NCBI GenBank assembly: GCA_030064755.1
Contig: JASJEH010000008.1
Location: 1-52,087 of the forward strand
Length of the DNA: 52,087 bases
Direction of reading: 5' to 3'
DNA from: Methyloceanibacter sp.
Lineage (GTDB): Bacteria; Pseudomonadota; Alphaproteobacteria; Rhizobiales; Methyloligellaceae
In this document: one piece after another, positions 19,047-27,439 of the stretch
Numbering within the stretch: the first letter of the stretch is position 1
Layout of the letters: the number at the start of each line of letters is the position of its first letter
Translations under genes and position numbers: made by a program
The notes under the pieces: model-generated
The model's database searches: none
What the model was told of the DNA's origin: nothing
Seen by the model: only the letters and a program-made list of their open reading frames with translations

Positions 19047-20433
19047 CATCCTGATCGTCGACGACGAGGCCGATATCAGGGAGCTCATTTCCGGCATCCT
19101 GGAGGACGAAGGACACGGGACAAGACTCGCTAAAGACAGCGACGAAACCCTGCAGGTCATCGAAGAGCGGCGCCCTTCGCTCGTCATTCTCGATATTTGG
19201 CTCCAAGGCTCGCGGCTGGACGGCCTCGACCTGTTAGAGGAGATCAAGAAGGCTCACCCAGATTTGCCGGTGATCATCATCAGCGGTCACGGGAACATCG
19301 AGACCGCCGTGTCGGCCATCCAGCGGGGCGCATACGACTATATCGAGAAGCCCTTCAAGGCCGACCGTCTTGTGCTTATTACCGCGCGGGCGCTCGAAAC
19401 CTCGAAGCTCAAACGCGAGAACAAGGAACTCCGCGAGCGCAGTTCATACTCTTTCGAGATGGTCGGGAAATCGGCGGCGATCGCGCAGCTTCAGCAGGCC
19501 ATCGAGAAGGTCGCGCCGACCAACAGCCGTGTACTGATCAGCGGTCCCTCCGGCTGCGGCAAGGAACTTGCGGCCCGAGTGATGCACGCCAAGTCTCAGC
19601 GTGCCGAAGGGCCATTTGTCGTTCTGAACGCCGCTGCGATGGTTCCCGACCGAATGGAGTTGGAACTCTTTGGCACGGAGGAGGGGACCGGCTCTGGCCC
19701 CCGCAAGGTTGGCGCTCTTGAGGAGGCACATGGCGGCACGCTCTACATCGACGAAGTGGCCGATATGCCGCTCGAGACCCAGGCTAAGATCCTGCGCGTT
19801 CTTGTGGAGCAGCGTTTTCAGCGCCTTGGCGGCGGGCCAAAAGTGCACGTGGACGTCCGCGTGGTCTCCTCGACCAGCCACGATCTGCAGAAAGAAATCT
19901 CCGCGGGGCGCCTGCGCGAGGATCTTTATCACCGCCTGAACGTGGTGCCGATCCGCATTCCAGGACTTGCGGAACGCCGCGAAGACGTTCCCGACCTCGT
20001 GCGCTACTTCGTCCAGACGATCTCGGTTGCGTCAGGTCTGGCTCCGCGCCGGATCGGCGAAGACGCCATGGCTGTTCTGCAATCTCACGAGTGGCCAGGC
20101 AATGTCCGGCAACTGCGCAACAACGTCGAGCGTTTGATGATCCTCGTGGGCGGGGATGCGGACACAATCGTGACGGCCGACATGCTCCCGGATGAGATTA
20201 TCTCGCCCGTGCCGTTGACGCCCAACGGGGCAGGCGGAGAGCACCTCATGTCGCTCCCATTGCGCGATGCCCGCGAGATCTTCGAGCGCGAGTACTTGCT
20301 CGCCCAGGTCAACCGGTTTGGCGGCAATATCTCTAGGACGGCCGAGTTCGTGGGCATGGAACGCTCCGCGCTCCACCGGAAACTTCGCGCGCTGGGTGTC
20401 AATTCGAATGAAAGAAATGCCGCAATGCGTTAG
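19036..20433 (+). CDS. ntrX: Response regulator NtrX with degenerate sigma-54 loop
   Basis: Partner of NtrY. From ATG 19036 (inside the end of ntrY) it has 465 residues. The receiver has Asp9/Asp10, phospho-acceptor Asp53 and Lys105 in YIEKPFK. The AAA+ domain keeps Walker A GPSGCGKE (170-177) and Walker B GGTLYIDE, but the GAFTGA loop after LFG is replaced by TEEGTGSGPRKVGAL (about 214-228), so contact with sigma-54 is unlikely. This is known for alphaproteobacterial NtrX proteins, which act as repressors or sigma-70 regulators. The C-terminal Fis-like helix-turn-helix (GGNISRTAEFVGMERSALH) is intact. hfq follows. Confidence 0.96.
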   Translation: MASDILIVDDEADIRELISGILEDEGHGTRLAKDSDETLQVIEERRPSLVILDIWLQGSRLDGLDLLEEIKKAHPDLPVIIISGHGNIETAVSAIQRGAYDYIEKPFKADRLVLITARALETSKLKRENKELRERSSYSFEMVGKSAAIAQLQQAIEKVAPTNSRVLISGPSGCGKELAARVMHAKSQRAEGPFVVLNAAAMVPDRMELELFGTEEGTGSGPRKVGALEEAHGGTLYIDEVADMPLETQAKILRVLVEQRFQRLGGGPKVHVDVRVVSSTSHDLQKEISAGRLREDLYHRLNVVPIRIPGLAERREDVPDLVRYFVQTISVASGLAPRRIGEDAMAVLQSHEWPGNVRQLRNNVERLMILVGGDADTIVTADMLPDEIISPVPLTPNGAGGEHLMSLPLRDAREIFEREYLLAQVNRFGGNISRTAEFVGMERSALHRKLRALGVNSNERNAAMR

Positions 20434-20467
20434 GATTTTTACGTGACTCGCCACTCGCGGGAGCACG

Positions 20468-20522
20468 TTGACAGAATTCGACGTAAGTCGAATACTTTAC
20501 GGACGCAAACTATGGTTGCGTC
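20468..20522 (+). promoter_or_regulatory. hfq promoter with palindrome in the spacer
   Basis: TTGACA (20468-20473), a 17-base spacer and AATACT (20491-20496) form a good sigma-70-type promoter upstream of hfq. The spacer and -10 hold a perfect 7-bp inverted repeat, ATTCGAC (20476-20482) / GTCGAAT (20487-20493), which a regulator could bind to exclude RNA polymerase. Just downstream GACGCAA (20502-20508) pairs with TTGCGTC (20516-20522), which would form a hairpin at the very 5' end of the mRNA if transcription begins near 20503. Alternatively the hairpins end the ntrX transcript, though neither has a long T-run. Confidence 0.6.
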
Positions 20523-20601
20523 TTAACAGCAATAAGAGCCGGTTCGTCTCAATTCGGAGCCGTATTTGAGACCAAGCGTGAACCCAAGGGACAACAAGCC
20601 C

Positions 20602-20856
20602 ATGCCGACAGAGCGCACGCAAAGTTTGCAAGACACATTTCTCAATCACGTTCGAAAAGCCAAAATTCCGCTCACGATCTTTCTGGTCAACGGCGTCAAA
20701 CTGCAAGGCGTCGTCACCTGGTTTGATAATTTCTGCGTTCTGCTGCGGCGCGACGGCCATTCGCAATTGGTTTACAAGCACGCGATATCGACCATCATGC
20801 CAGGCCAACCAATCCAACTGGCCGACATTAGCGATGCGGAAGGTGCCGGGGAATAA
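20602..20856 (+). CDS. hfq: RNA chaperone Hfq
   Basis: Hexameric Sm-like protein that pairs small RNAs with mRNAs. From ATG 20602 (AAGGGA about 10 bases upstream) it has 84 residues. The N-terminus [24 protein letters not shown] contains the Sm1 motif with the proximal-face uridine-binding residues, and the Sm2 motif is [10 protein letters not shown] with the conserved YKHA. The short C-terminal tail is usual for alphaproteobacteria. An in-frame extension upstream to 20566 is possible but does not look like Hfq. The stop is immediately followed by the hflX start, so both are read from one mRNA, as in many proteobacteria. Confidence 0.97.
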   Translation: MPTERTQSLQDTFLNHVRKAKIPLTIFLVNGVKLQGVVTWFDNFCVLLRRDGHSQLVYKHAISTIMPGQPIQLADISDAEGAGE

Positions 20857-22269
20857 TTGCGTCCGACTGACCCCAAACAGCTCACGAGCCAAAAGGGACA
20901 AAGGAAGCGCGACGCGGAGCGCGCGGACGCCAGCACGCGCACGGTTGTATTCGCCCCGATCCTAGATGCGAAGTCCAATCGGTCGCGCCGCGAAAACACG
21001 CGGGGAAAGGCGGCCGACGCGGCAGATCGTACGCCACAGGCGCGGCTAGAAGAGGCCGTGGGCCTAGCCGCCGCGATCAATCTCGAAATCCGCGCAAGCG
21101 GCGTGGTGCCGGTGCCACAACCGAAACCCGCGACCCTGTTTGGATCCGGCAAGGTCGAAGAACTCGCGGGCGTCGTTCGCATGGAGGACGCCGAACTCGT
21201 AATCGTCGACCATCCGCTGACGCCGGTCCAACAGCGCAATCTGGAAACAGCCTGGCAGTGCAAAGTGCTCGACAGGACGGGTCTCATTCTTGAGATATTT
21301 GGCGAGCGCGCTCGGACAAGGGAAGGGCGCTTACAGGTCGAGTTGGCCCACCTCGTCTACCAAAAGAGCCGGCTGGTTCGCTCCTGGACTCACCTTGAGC
21401 GGCAAAGAGGCGGCTTCGGGTTCCTTGGCGGCCCGGGCGAAACCCAGATTGAGACCGACAGACGTTTGCTGTCCGAACGCATCAACAAGATCCAGAAAGA
21501 GCTAGAGCATGTGCGCCAGACGCGCTCGCTTCACCGCAAGTCGCGCCAGCGCGTGCCGTATCCAGCCGTTGCCCTTGTGGGCTACACCAATGCAGGCAAG
21601 TCGACGCTGTTCAATACGCTGACTGGCGCGGAGGTCCTGGCCCAAGACATTCTGTTCGCCACTCTCGACCCGACCATTCGGGCACTTGCGTTGCCCAACG
21701 GTTCGAAGGCCGTCATGTCCGATACGGTGGGCTTTATCTCAGACCTTCCGACGACCCTTGTGGCAGCGTTCCGCGCAACACTTGAAGAGGTTCAAGAGGC
21801 GGACCTCATACTCCATGTCCGCGATATCTCGGATAAGACGACCGCCAGCCAACGAGCTGACGTAAACGCGGTTCTTGCGGATCTCGGCATCAACGCGGAC
21901 GAGGAGCCCGACCGAGTCCTTGAGGTCTGGAACAAGGCCGATCTGCTCGACGCGACGGAACGCGAGCACGCGCAAAACGAGGCAGCACGGCACGGTGCGA
22001 TCGTCGTATCCGCCGTGAGCGGGGTCGGCCTCGACGCTTTGCTCGCAGAAATCGAAACGCGGCTTAACCGGCGAAGGCAAACCCTAGAGATTGTTGTACA
22101 GCCTCAGGAAGGCGCGCTGTCCAATTGGATCTACGAGAACTGCGAAGTGATGAGCCGGGCAGACCTTGGCGACGGAGCGGTTTCCTTGCGTATTCGCGTC
22201 GCGCCGGAGAAGCGCGACAAGCTCGCCCGCGTTGCCGGCGCATCGCGCCTCCAGGCGGCTGCCGAGTAG
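20857..22269 (+). CDS. hflX: GTPase HflX
   Basis: Ribosome-associated GTPase that splits stalled or stressed 70S ribosomes in E. coli. The start is TTG 20857 directly after the hfq stop, with GGGGAA just upstream. The 470-residue protein has an N-terminal HflX domain (DHPLTPVQQRNLE, LDRTGLILEIF, RTREGRLQVELAHLVYQ), the conserved glycine-rich GGFGFLGGPGETQIETDRR linker, then a G domain: G1 GYTNAGKST (242-250), G3 DTVGFISDLP, G4 NKAD, G5-like VSAVSGVG. A C-terminal domain follows. The first 50 residues are a basic, low-complexity leader, so the true start could be slightly downstream. Confidence 0.96.
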   Translation: MRPTDPKQLTSQKGQRKRDAERADASTRTVVFAPILDAKSNRSRRENTRGKAADAADRTPQARLEEAVGLAAAINLEIRASGVVPVPQPKPATLFGSGKVEELAGVVRMEDAELVIVDHPLTPVQQRNLETAWQCKVLDRTGLILEIFGERARTREGRLQVELAHLVYQKSRLVRSWTHLERQRGGFGFLGGPGETQIETDRRLLSERINKIQKELEHVRQTRSLHRKSRQRVPYPAVALVGYTNAGKSTLFNTLTGAEVLAQDILFATLDPTIRALALPNGSKAVMSDTVGFISDLPTTLVAAFRATLEEVQEADLILHVRDISDKTTASQRADVNAVLADLGINADEEPDRVLEVWNKADLLDATEREHAQNEAARHGAIVVSAVSGVGLDALLAEIETRLNRRRQTLEIVVQPQEGALSNWIYENCEVMSRADLGDGAVSLRIRVAPEKRDKLARVAGASRLQAAAE

Positions 22270-22278
22270 GGCGCCCTC

Positions 22279-23142
22279 CTACGCCGCACTCCCGCTCGAC
22301 ACGCCTTCAATCTCGGCTTTCTCTGCGCGCTTTGCCGCATTCCAAAGCGCCTCCATCTCATCCAGATCGGCATCATGCGGGCTACGGCCTTGGGCGGCCA
22401 ACGCTGCCTCGATGTACTCGAAGCGGCGTATGAACTTAGAGCAGGTTCCGCGCAGCGCCGATTCCGGGTCAATACCAAGACGACGGCCGACATTGGCCAG
22501 GACGAAGGCAACGTCGCCAAACTCGTCAGCGATACGCGACTGCGGCTCGCCCCTGGCAATAGCGTCTTTCAACTCGGCAAGCTCTTCCTCGACCTTGCCG
22601 ATGATCAATCCGACCTCTGACCAATCGAAGCCAACATCGGCAGCCCGTTTTTGAAGCTTGGCGGCGCGCGTTAGCCCCGGCATGCCCACGGGCACGTCGC
22701 TCAGGATGCTCGTCGGATCGGTCGCTTCGCCACGCTCAGCTTTCTCCTCGGCCTTGATCTGCTCCCACAGACCCGACCCGAGAAATGCGTCGCGGCGGGA
22801 AGGGTCCTCGAAGACGTGCGGATGGCGCCGGATCATCTTGCGGGCGATCGCGTCCGCAACGTCCCCGAACGAGAAGGATCCTTCTTCACTGGCCATCTGC
22901 GCGTGATAGACCACCTGTAGCAGCAGATCGCCAAGCTCGTCCTTGAGCCCATTCTTGTCGCCGCGCTGAATGGCGTCGGCCACTTCGTAAGCTTCCTCGA
23001 TCGTATAGGGGGCGATGGTCTCGAAGCTTTGTTCTATATCCCAAGAACAGCCGGTCTCGGGGTCTCGCAGGCGTGCCATGACGGCGAGAAGATCGGCGAG
23101 CGTGTAGGTCTCGTCAACGGCCTTGATGCGTGGTTCGTTCAT
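22279..23142 (-). CDS. mazG: Nucleoside triphosphate pyrophosphohydrolase MazG
   Basis: Hydrolyses (d)NTPs to monophosphates and pyrophosphate, a house-cleaning role. The 287-residue protein has two MazG repeats. In the first, CSWDIEQSFETI, then IEEAYEVADAI and KDELGDLLLQVVYHAQ contain the E-x-x-E/E-x-x-D metal ligands. The second has KVEEELAELKDAI and DEFGDVAFVLANVGR. The length matches E. coli-type MazG (about 263) with a modest C-terminal extension. It converges on hflX with 9 bases between stops. The gap to pepA (23143-23334) holds only an AT-rich imperfect repeat (CCGGA 23238-23242 / TCCGG 23271-23275) that I cannot assign. Confidence 0.95.
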   Translation of the reverse strand: MNEPRIKAVDETYTLADLLAVMARLRDPETGCSWDIEQSFETIAPYTIEEAYEVADAIQRGDKNGLKDELGDLLLQVVYHAQMASEEGSFSFGDVADAIARKMIRRHPHVFEDPSRRDAFLGSGLWEQIKAEEKAERGEATDPTSILSDVPVGMPGLTRAAKLQKRAADVGFDWSEVGLIIGKVEEELAELKDAIARGEPQSRIADEFGDVAFVLANVGRRLGIDPESALRGTCSKFIRRFEYIEAALAAQGRSPHDADLDEMEALWNAAKRAEKAEIEGVSSGSAA

Positions 23143-23334
23143 CGCTGCAATCTCTTAAGTGCAGAGCCCGTAGCAGGTGAATTTCTAGGCCCGATCATTG
23201 CCTTAGGGGACAATCCTGAACCACCCGCCCGCCACATCCGGAATTCGCATAAGGTATATTATGGAAAATATCCGGTATGGGTGTTTGAGGGATTACAGCG
23301 CCCCTAGAGCACGATCCGTAAAAGATGCGAGGCC

Positions 23335-24858
23335 CTAACGGCGCTCGTAATGATCGCGGATCAAACGGTCCAGCAAGCGCACGCCAAAGCCGGAACCCCA
23401 ACTGCGATTGATGTCACTGGCCTCCGATCCCATCGCGGTACCGGCGATGTCGAGATGGGCCCAAGGCGTATCCGGCTTGATGAAGCGCTGCAGGAATTGT
23501 GCGGCTGAGATCGAACCGCCCCAGCGGCCGCCTGTGTTTTTAATGTCGGCGACCTTCGAGTCGATAAGCTTGTCGTATTTCGGACCGAGCGGCAGACGCC
23601 ACAGCTTCTCTCCGGTCTCCAAACCCGCGGCGATCAGCTCCTCGGAGAGCTCATCGTTGTTCGAGAACAAACCCGCGTGCACCTTGCCGAGCGCGACCAT
23701 CACGGCGCCAGTGAGCGTGGCGAGATTGATAACAGCCTTCGGCTTGTACTTTTCCTGGACGTACCAGAGGCAGTCGGCCAGAACCATGCGCCCTTCCGCG
23801 TCTGTGTTGATGACCTCAACCGTCGTGCCTGACATCGCCTCAACGACATCTCCCGGGCGCGTCGCGTTCCCGCTCGGCATGTTCTCCACCAAACCGATCA
23901 CGCCTACCGCATTGACCTTCGCCTTGCGTTCGGCAAGCGCGAGCATGAGGCCGGCAACACAAGCCGCGCCGCCCATGTCGCCCTTCATGTCCTCCATACC
24001 GCCGGGCGGCTTCAAAGAGATGCCGCCGGTGTCAAACGTCACACCCTTGCCCACGATCGCAATCGGGTCTCCGCCCTTCTGACCGCCACCCTTCCACTGC
24101 ATGATCGCCATGTGGCTCGGGTTCTCGCTGCCTTGTCCGATGGCCAGGAGCGCGCCCATGCCGAGCCGCTTCATTTGAGCCTCGCTCAAAACCGTTACCT
24201 GAACGCCGGCTTTGGTGAGCGCCTTGACGCGAGACGCAAACTCCGCGGGGCTGAGAACGTTGGCCGGCTCGTTGACAAGATCGCGCGCGAAATTGACGCC
24301 GTTGAGGACAGCGCGTTCCGAGCCGTAAGCGCGCGTAGCCGCCCGCGGATCATCGTAATGAACAACAAGCTTCTTCAGCGTTTTCGCGTCGCTGTCTTTG
24401 TCGGACTTCTTGGACTTGTATTTGTCAAAGCTGTAGTTGCGCAGCTGCGCACCGAGCGCGAAGTCTGCCGCAGCTTCGGGTGAGATCTCGTCTCGCGCCG
24501 CTTCGAGATAGACATGCGCCGTGTCCCCTTCCCGGCCAGTAATCTTGCCCCGCACGGCGCCGCCAAGATTGATCCAGTCGTCGTTGGCAAAGTCCTTTGG
24601 CTTTCCGAGACCGACCAGAAGAATACGCGCGAACTTGACGCCTTGCGGCGCCAACACATCGACGCTCGCACCCTTCTTGCCCTTGAAGCCCGCGATCTTC
24701 GCAGCATCCCTCAAGACACCCTTGGTTTTCTTGTCGAGATTCTGCGCAGCCGGCGAAAACCTGTTCCCCTCCTCGGCGAACACGACGGCAGTGCCGTCAG
24801 CGGCGGCGGACGGGCTGGCAAAGGACAACGTCGTCGAATTGGTCAAAGTAAGCTCCAT
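23335..24858 (-). CDS. pepA: Leucyl aminopeptidase (M17 family)
   Basis: Cytosolic hexameric metallopeptidase removing N-terminal residues, preferably leucine. I use the ATG at 24858 (MELTLTNSTTLSF), which gives 507 residues, the family length; an upstream in-frame extension of 28 residues is not conserved-looking. The N-terminal third is the regulatory macrodomain-like part. The catalytic domain has VGKGVTFDTGGISLKP (first metal-ligand segment), GDMGGAACV, and the M17 signature NTDAEGRMVLAD near residue 350, followed by NLATLTGAVMVALG. All metal-ligand motifs are present. Divergent from lptF, with 279 bases between them. E. coli PepA also binds DNA, but that cannot be judged here. Confidence 0.96.
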   Translation of the reverse strand: MELTLTNSTTLSFASPSAAADGTAVVFAEEGNRFSPAAQNLDKKTKGVLRDAAKIAGFKGKKGASVDVLAPQGVKFARILLVGLGKPKDFANDDWINLGGAVRGKITGREGDTAHVYLEAARDEISPEAAADFALGAQLRNYSFDKYKSKKSDKDSDAKTLKKLVVHYDDPRAATRAYGSERAVLNGVNFARDLVNEPANVLSPAEFASRVKALTKAGVQVTVLSEAQMKRLGMGALLAIGQGSENPSHMAIMQWKGGGQKGGDPIAIVGKGVTFDTGGISLKPPGGMEDMKGDMGGAACVAGLMLALAERKAKVNAVGVIGLVENMPSGNATRPGDVVEAMSGTTVEVINTDAEGRMVLADCLWYVQEKYKPKAVINLATLTGAVMVALGKVHAGLFSNNDELSEELIAAGLETGEKLWRLPLGPKYDKLIDSKVADIKNTGGRWGGSISAAQFLQRFIKPDTPWAHLDIAGTAMGSEASDINRSWGSGFGVRLLDRLIRDHYERR

Positions 24859-25137
24859 TGATGGGTAGCACCGCCCTGAGGAAGAGGCGGTAGGCAGCAG
24901 GGAATTGCCTTCGCGGGCGCCCGCGCGCCCGTGGTGCAACAATGCAACAGCGGCAGGAAATCGTTCGCCCTACGTACGTGTTGCCGCATACGAAAGCAAC
25001 CCATAGCAAATGGCCGAAATTCCGCCACGTTAAACTGGTCAAATTTCTAATAGAAACCAGCCGGTTGACGTGAATTTGGGGGCATTTTCACGCGGTGCGG
25101 TTTCGATGCGTGTAGGGGACATCGAAAACTCAGGCTC

Positions 25138-26319
25138 ATGACGCTCTTTAGCCGATACATGTTTCGGCAGGTGACGGGTGCGTTTCTCCTCATCTTGCTC
25201 ACGCTGACGGCCATTATCTGGCTGGCTACAGCGTTGAAACAGCTCGATCTTATTACGTCGCAAGGTCAGGGCCTGAGCATATTTTTCCAGATGACCGCCC
25301 TCAGCCTGCCCAGCTTGATCACCCTCATCGCTCCCAATGCCGTCCTCATGGCGGCCCTCTACACGCTCGATCGGATGAACGGCGACAGTGAAATCATCGT
25401 GATGACGGCCGCTGGCGCGACGGTCTGGCGGATCTGCCGCCCCCTAATCGCCCTAGCCCTCATCGTGAGCACGTTGATCTTGCTGGTTAACGTGTTCGTC
25501 AATCCCGCCTCAATGCGGGCTCTGCGTGATCTGATCACGCAGGTGCGGGCCGATCTGATCTCGCAAGTCCTTCAGCCAGGACGGTTTTCTAGCCCCGAGC
25601 GGGGTCTGACCTTCCACATTCGGGGGCGCGCGCCCGACGGCGAGTTGCAAGGCCTCCTCTTCCACGACGAACGAGACCCCAAGCAGGTCATGAGCTATCT
25701 CGCTGAGAGAGGTCGAATTCTGAGCAATGATGCAGGCAGCTTTCTGATCATGTTCGATGGTTATGTCCATCGCTACAATGCAAAAGACAAAGAAAAAGCG
25801 GTTCAGATTATCGCCTTCGATCAGAATATGGTTGACCTATCCAAGTTAACTGCGGCAGGAGGAAATCGCAAAAAACTTGAGCCGAAACAAATGCCGATCA
25901 TGGATCTCATAAATCCCCCGGCGGAGTACGAGATCTCGGACAAAGAATACGGACTCTTACGCTACGAACTACATGAACGATTAGCAACGCCTCTATATCC
26001 TCTTGCCTTTATCTTCCTCGCAATTGCGCTAATGGGTCAGGCGCGGACGACCCGCGAGAGCAGATGGGGGCAGATTCTCACGGTTTTTGGGCTTGCTGTC
26101 GCCATCAGGGTCGCCGGCATTATGGCCGGAAATCTGGTCACATTGAATGCGTGGGCGGTGATCCTGGTATATGCTATTCCAATCGGGGCGATTCTGATTG
26201 CGGCGTGGACGGCGCACGTTAGAATGTCGCCAGAACTGCGGTCCAAGCTGAACTTTGAGCTCAAGTTTCAGCCTAAAAACATAAAGTTGTGGACTGCACG
26301 AGGGGTACAGACGGGGTGA
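25138..26319 (+). CDS. lptF: LPS export ABC transporter permease LptF
   Basis: One of the two permeases that, with LptB, extract lipopolysaccharide from the inner membrane into the periplasmic bridge. The 393-residue protein has the YjgP/YjgQ layout: a first helix at about 12-32 preceded by FSRYMFRQV, two more by residue 125, a large periplasmic beta-jellyroll (about 130-275), and three C-terminal helices (about 280-370). PLYPLAFIFLAIALMG and the preceding RYELHERLATPLYP segment are characteristic. The start at ATG 25138 is immediately before the conserved N-terminus. The stop overlaps the start of lptG. Confidence 0.93.
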   Translation: MTLFSRYMFRQVTGAFLLILLTLTAIIWLATALKQLDLITSQGQGLSIFFQMTALSLPSLITLIAPNAVLMAALYTLDRMNGDSEIIVMTAAGATVWRICRPLIALALIVSTLILLVNVFVNPASMRALRDLITQVRADLISQVLQPGRFSSPERGLTFHIRGRAPDGELQGLLFHDERDPKQVMSYLAERGRILSNDAGSFLIMFDGYVHRYNAKDKEKAVQIIAFDQNMVDLSKLTAAGGNRKKLEPKQMPIMDLINPPAEYEISDKEYGLLRYELHERLATPLYPLAFIFLAIALMGQARTTRESRWGQILTVFGLAVAIRVAGIMAGNLVTLNAWAVILVYAIPIGAILIAAWTAHVRMSPELRSKLNFELKFQPKNIKLWTARGVQTG

Positions 26320-27437
26320 AGGCGCAGATGCCAGGCATCAGTGCACGTGGAACGCTCGCGCGGTATTTTTCTGCGCGTTTCCTCGCCGCTATGGTGGCGA
26401 TGTTCCTAGTCTGCTGCGTACTGATCTTCTTTGTTGACTTCATCGAGATTCTACGGCGCTCGGGAAAATACTCGAACGAAGCGTCGGGTTTTCTTTTGGT
26501 GTGGATCACGCTCCTGCGTCTGCCATCGTTCTCCGAACTCACCCTACCCTTCGCTGTTCTCATCGGGACGATCGTGATCTTCCTGATGCTTAGCCGCACG
26601 TCCGAACTTGTCGTCTTGCGCGCTGCCGGCGTTTCGGTTTGGCAGTTTACCCTTCCTGCCATTCTCGTCGCCTTCCTGCTCGGGGTCGGATTCGTAACCG
26701 TCTACAATCCGGTTGCGGCATCGGCACGCGGTGAAGCCGAACGGCTTTATACGGCTGCGTTCGGCAAGGGCGACTCATTCCTGCAATCGGCGGGAAGAGG
26801 TGGTGCGTGGTTGCGCGAAGATGGCGCGGATGGCCCCTCCGTGATCCATGCGTTGCGCGTTCTAAACCAAGGACTCGAATTGCGTGGCGTATCAGTATTC
26901 CACTACACGCCCGACCACGAACTGAGTGAGCGTATCGAAGCCAAACGTGCCGTCCTAAAGAACGGCCGTTGGCATTTGGAACAGGCTTGGGTCAGCGCCC
27001 CGGGACGCGAGCCGGTTCTGTATGAGAACTATCTGCTGAGTACCTATCTGACCCCAACGCAGGTGCGTGACACGCTCGGCACCGTCTACTCGATTTCGTT
27101 CTGGGACCTTCCAAACTTCATCGAGATAGCCGAGCGCGCCGGACTGCCTGCCACTCAGTACCGCGTGCAATACCAACTGCTCTTGTCGCGACCGTTCTTG
27201 CTCGTCGCGATGGTCCTTATCGCGGCAACCTGCTCGCTGCAGAGCTTCCGCTTCGGCAACGTGCAAATCAATGCGGTGTTCGGGCTGGCGGCAGGTTTTG
27301 CGTTCTTCGTCTTCGCGGAGGTCTCGCGAAACTTCGCCATGTCCGGCCTGACTTCAGCCGTCGCGGCGGCTTGGATTCCGGTCATCGTCGCCATGTCGCT
27401 CGCACTCACTGTGCTCTTGTACAGAGAGGACGGCTGA
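26316..27437 (+). CDS. lptG: LPS export ABC transporter permease LptG
   Basis: The second LPS-extracting permease, partner of LptF. The start is GTG 26316, overlapping the lptF stop (GTGA); ATG 26328 is an alternative 4 codons in, with GAAGG 5 bases before it. From 26316 the protein has 373 residues. N-terminal GTLARYFSARFLAAMVAMFL leads into helix 1; helices 2 and 3 lie around 60-125; RTSELVVLRAAGVSVWQF is the conserved coupling-helix segment that contacts LptB; a periplasmic domain follows; then QYQLLLSRPFLLVAMVLIA and two more helices. The stop is 2 bases before lptD, so lptF-lptG-lptD form one operon. lptB, lptA and lptC are not in the window. Confidence 0.93.
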   Translation: MKAQMPGISARGTLARYFSARFLAAMVAMFLVCCVLIFFVDFIEILRRSGKYSNEASGFLLVWITLLRLPSFSELTLPFAVLIGTIVIFLMLSRTSELVVLRAAGVSVWQFTLPAILVAFLLGVGFVTVYNPVAASARGEAERLYTAAFGKGDSFLQSAGRGGAWLREDGADGPSVIHALRVLNQGLELRGVSVFHYTPDHELSERIEAKRAVLKNGRWHLEQAWVSAPGREPVLYENYLLSTYLTPTQVRDTLGTVYSISFWDLPNFIEIAERAGLPATQYRVQYQLLLSRPFLLVAMVLIAATCSLQSFRFGNVQINAVFGLAAGFAFFVFAEVSRNFAMSGLTSAVAAAWIPVIVAMSLALTVLLYREDG

Positions 27438-27439
27438 CC

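Noticed and set aside
19677..19712. Disabled NtrX (lost GAFTGA) as a pseudogene
   Set aside because: Loss of this loop is typical of functional alphaproteobacterial NtrX; the receiver, ATPase and HTH motifs are intact.
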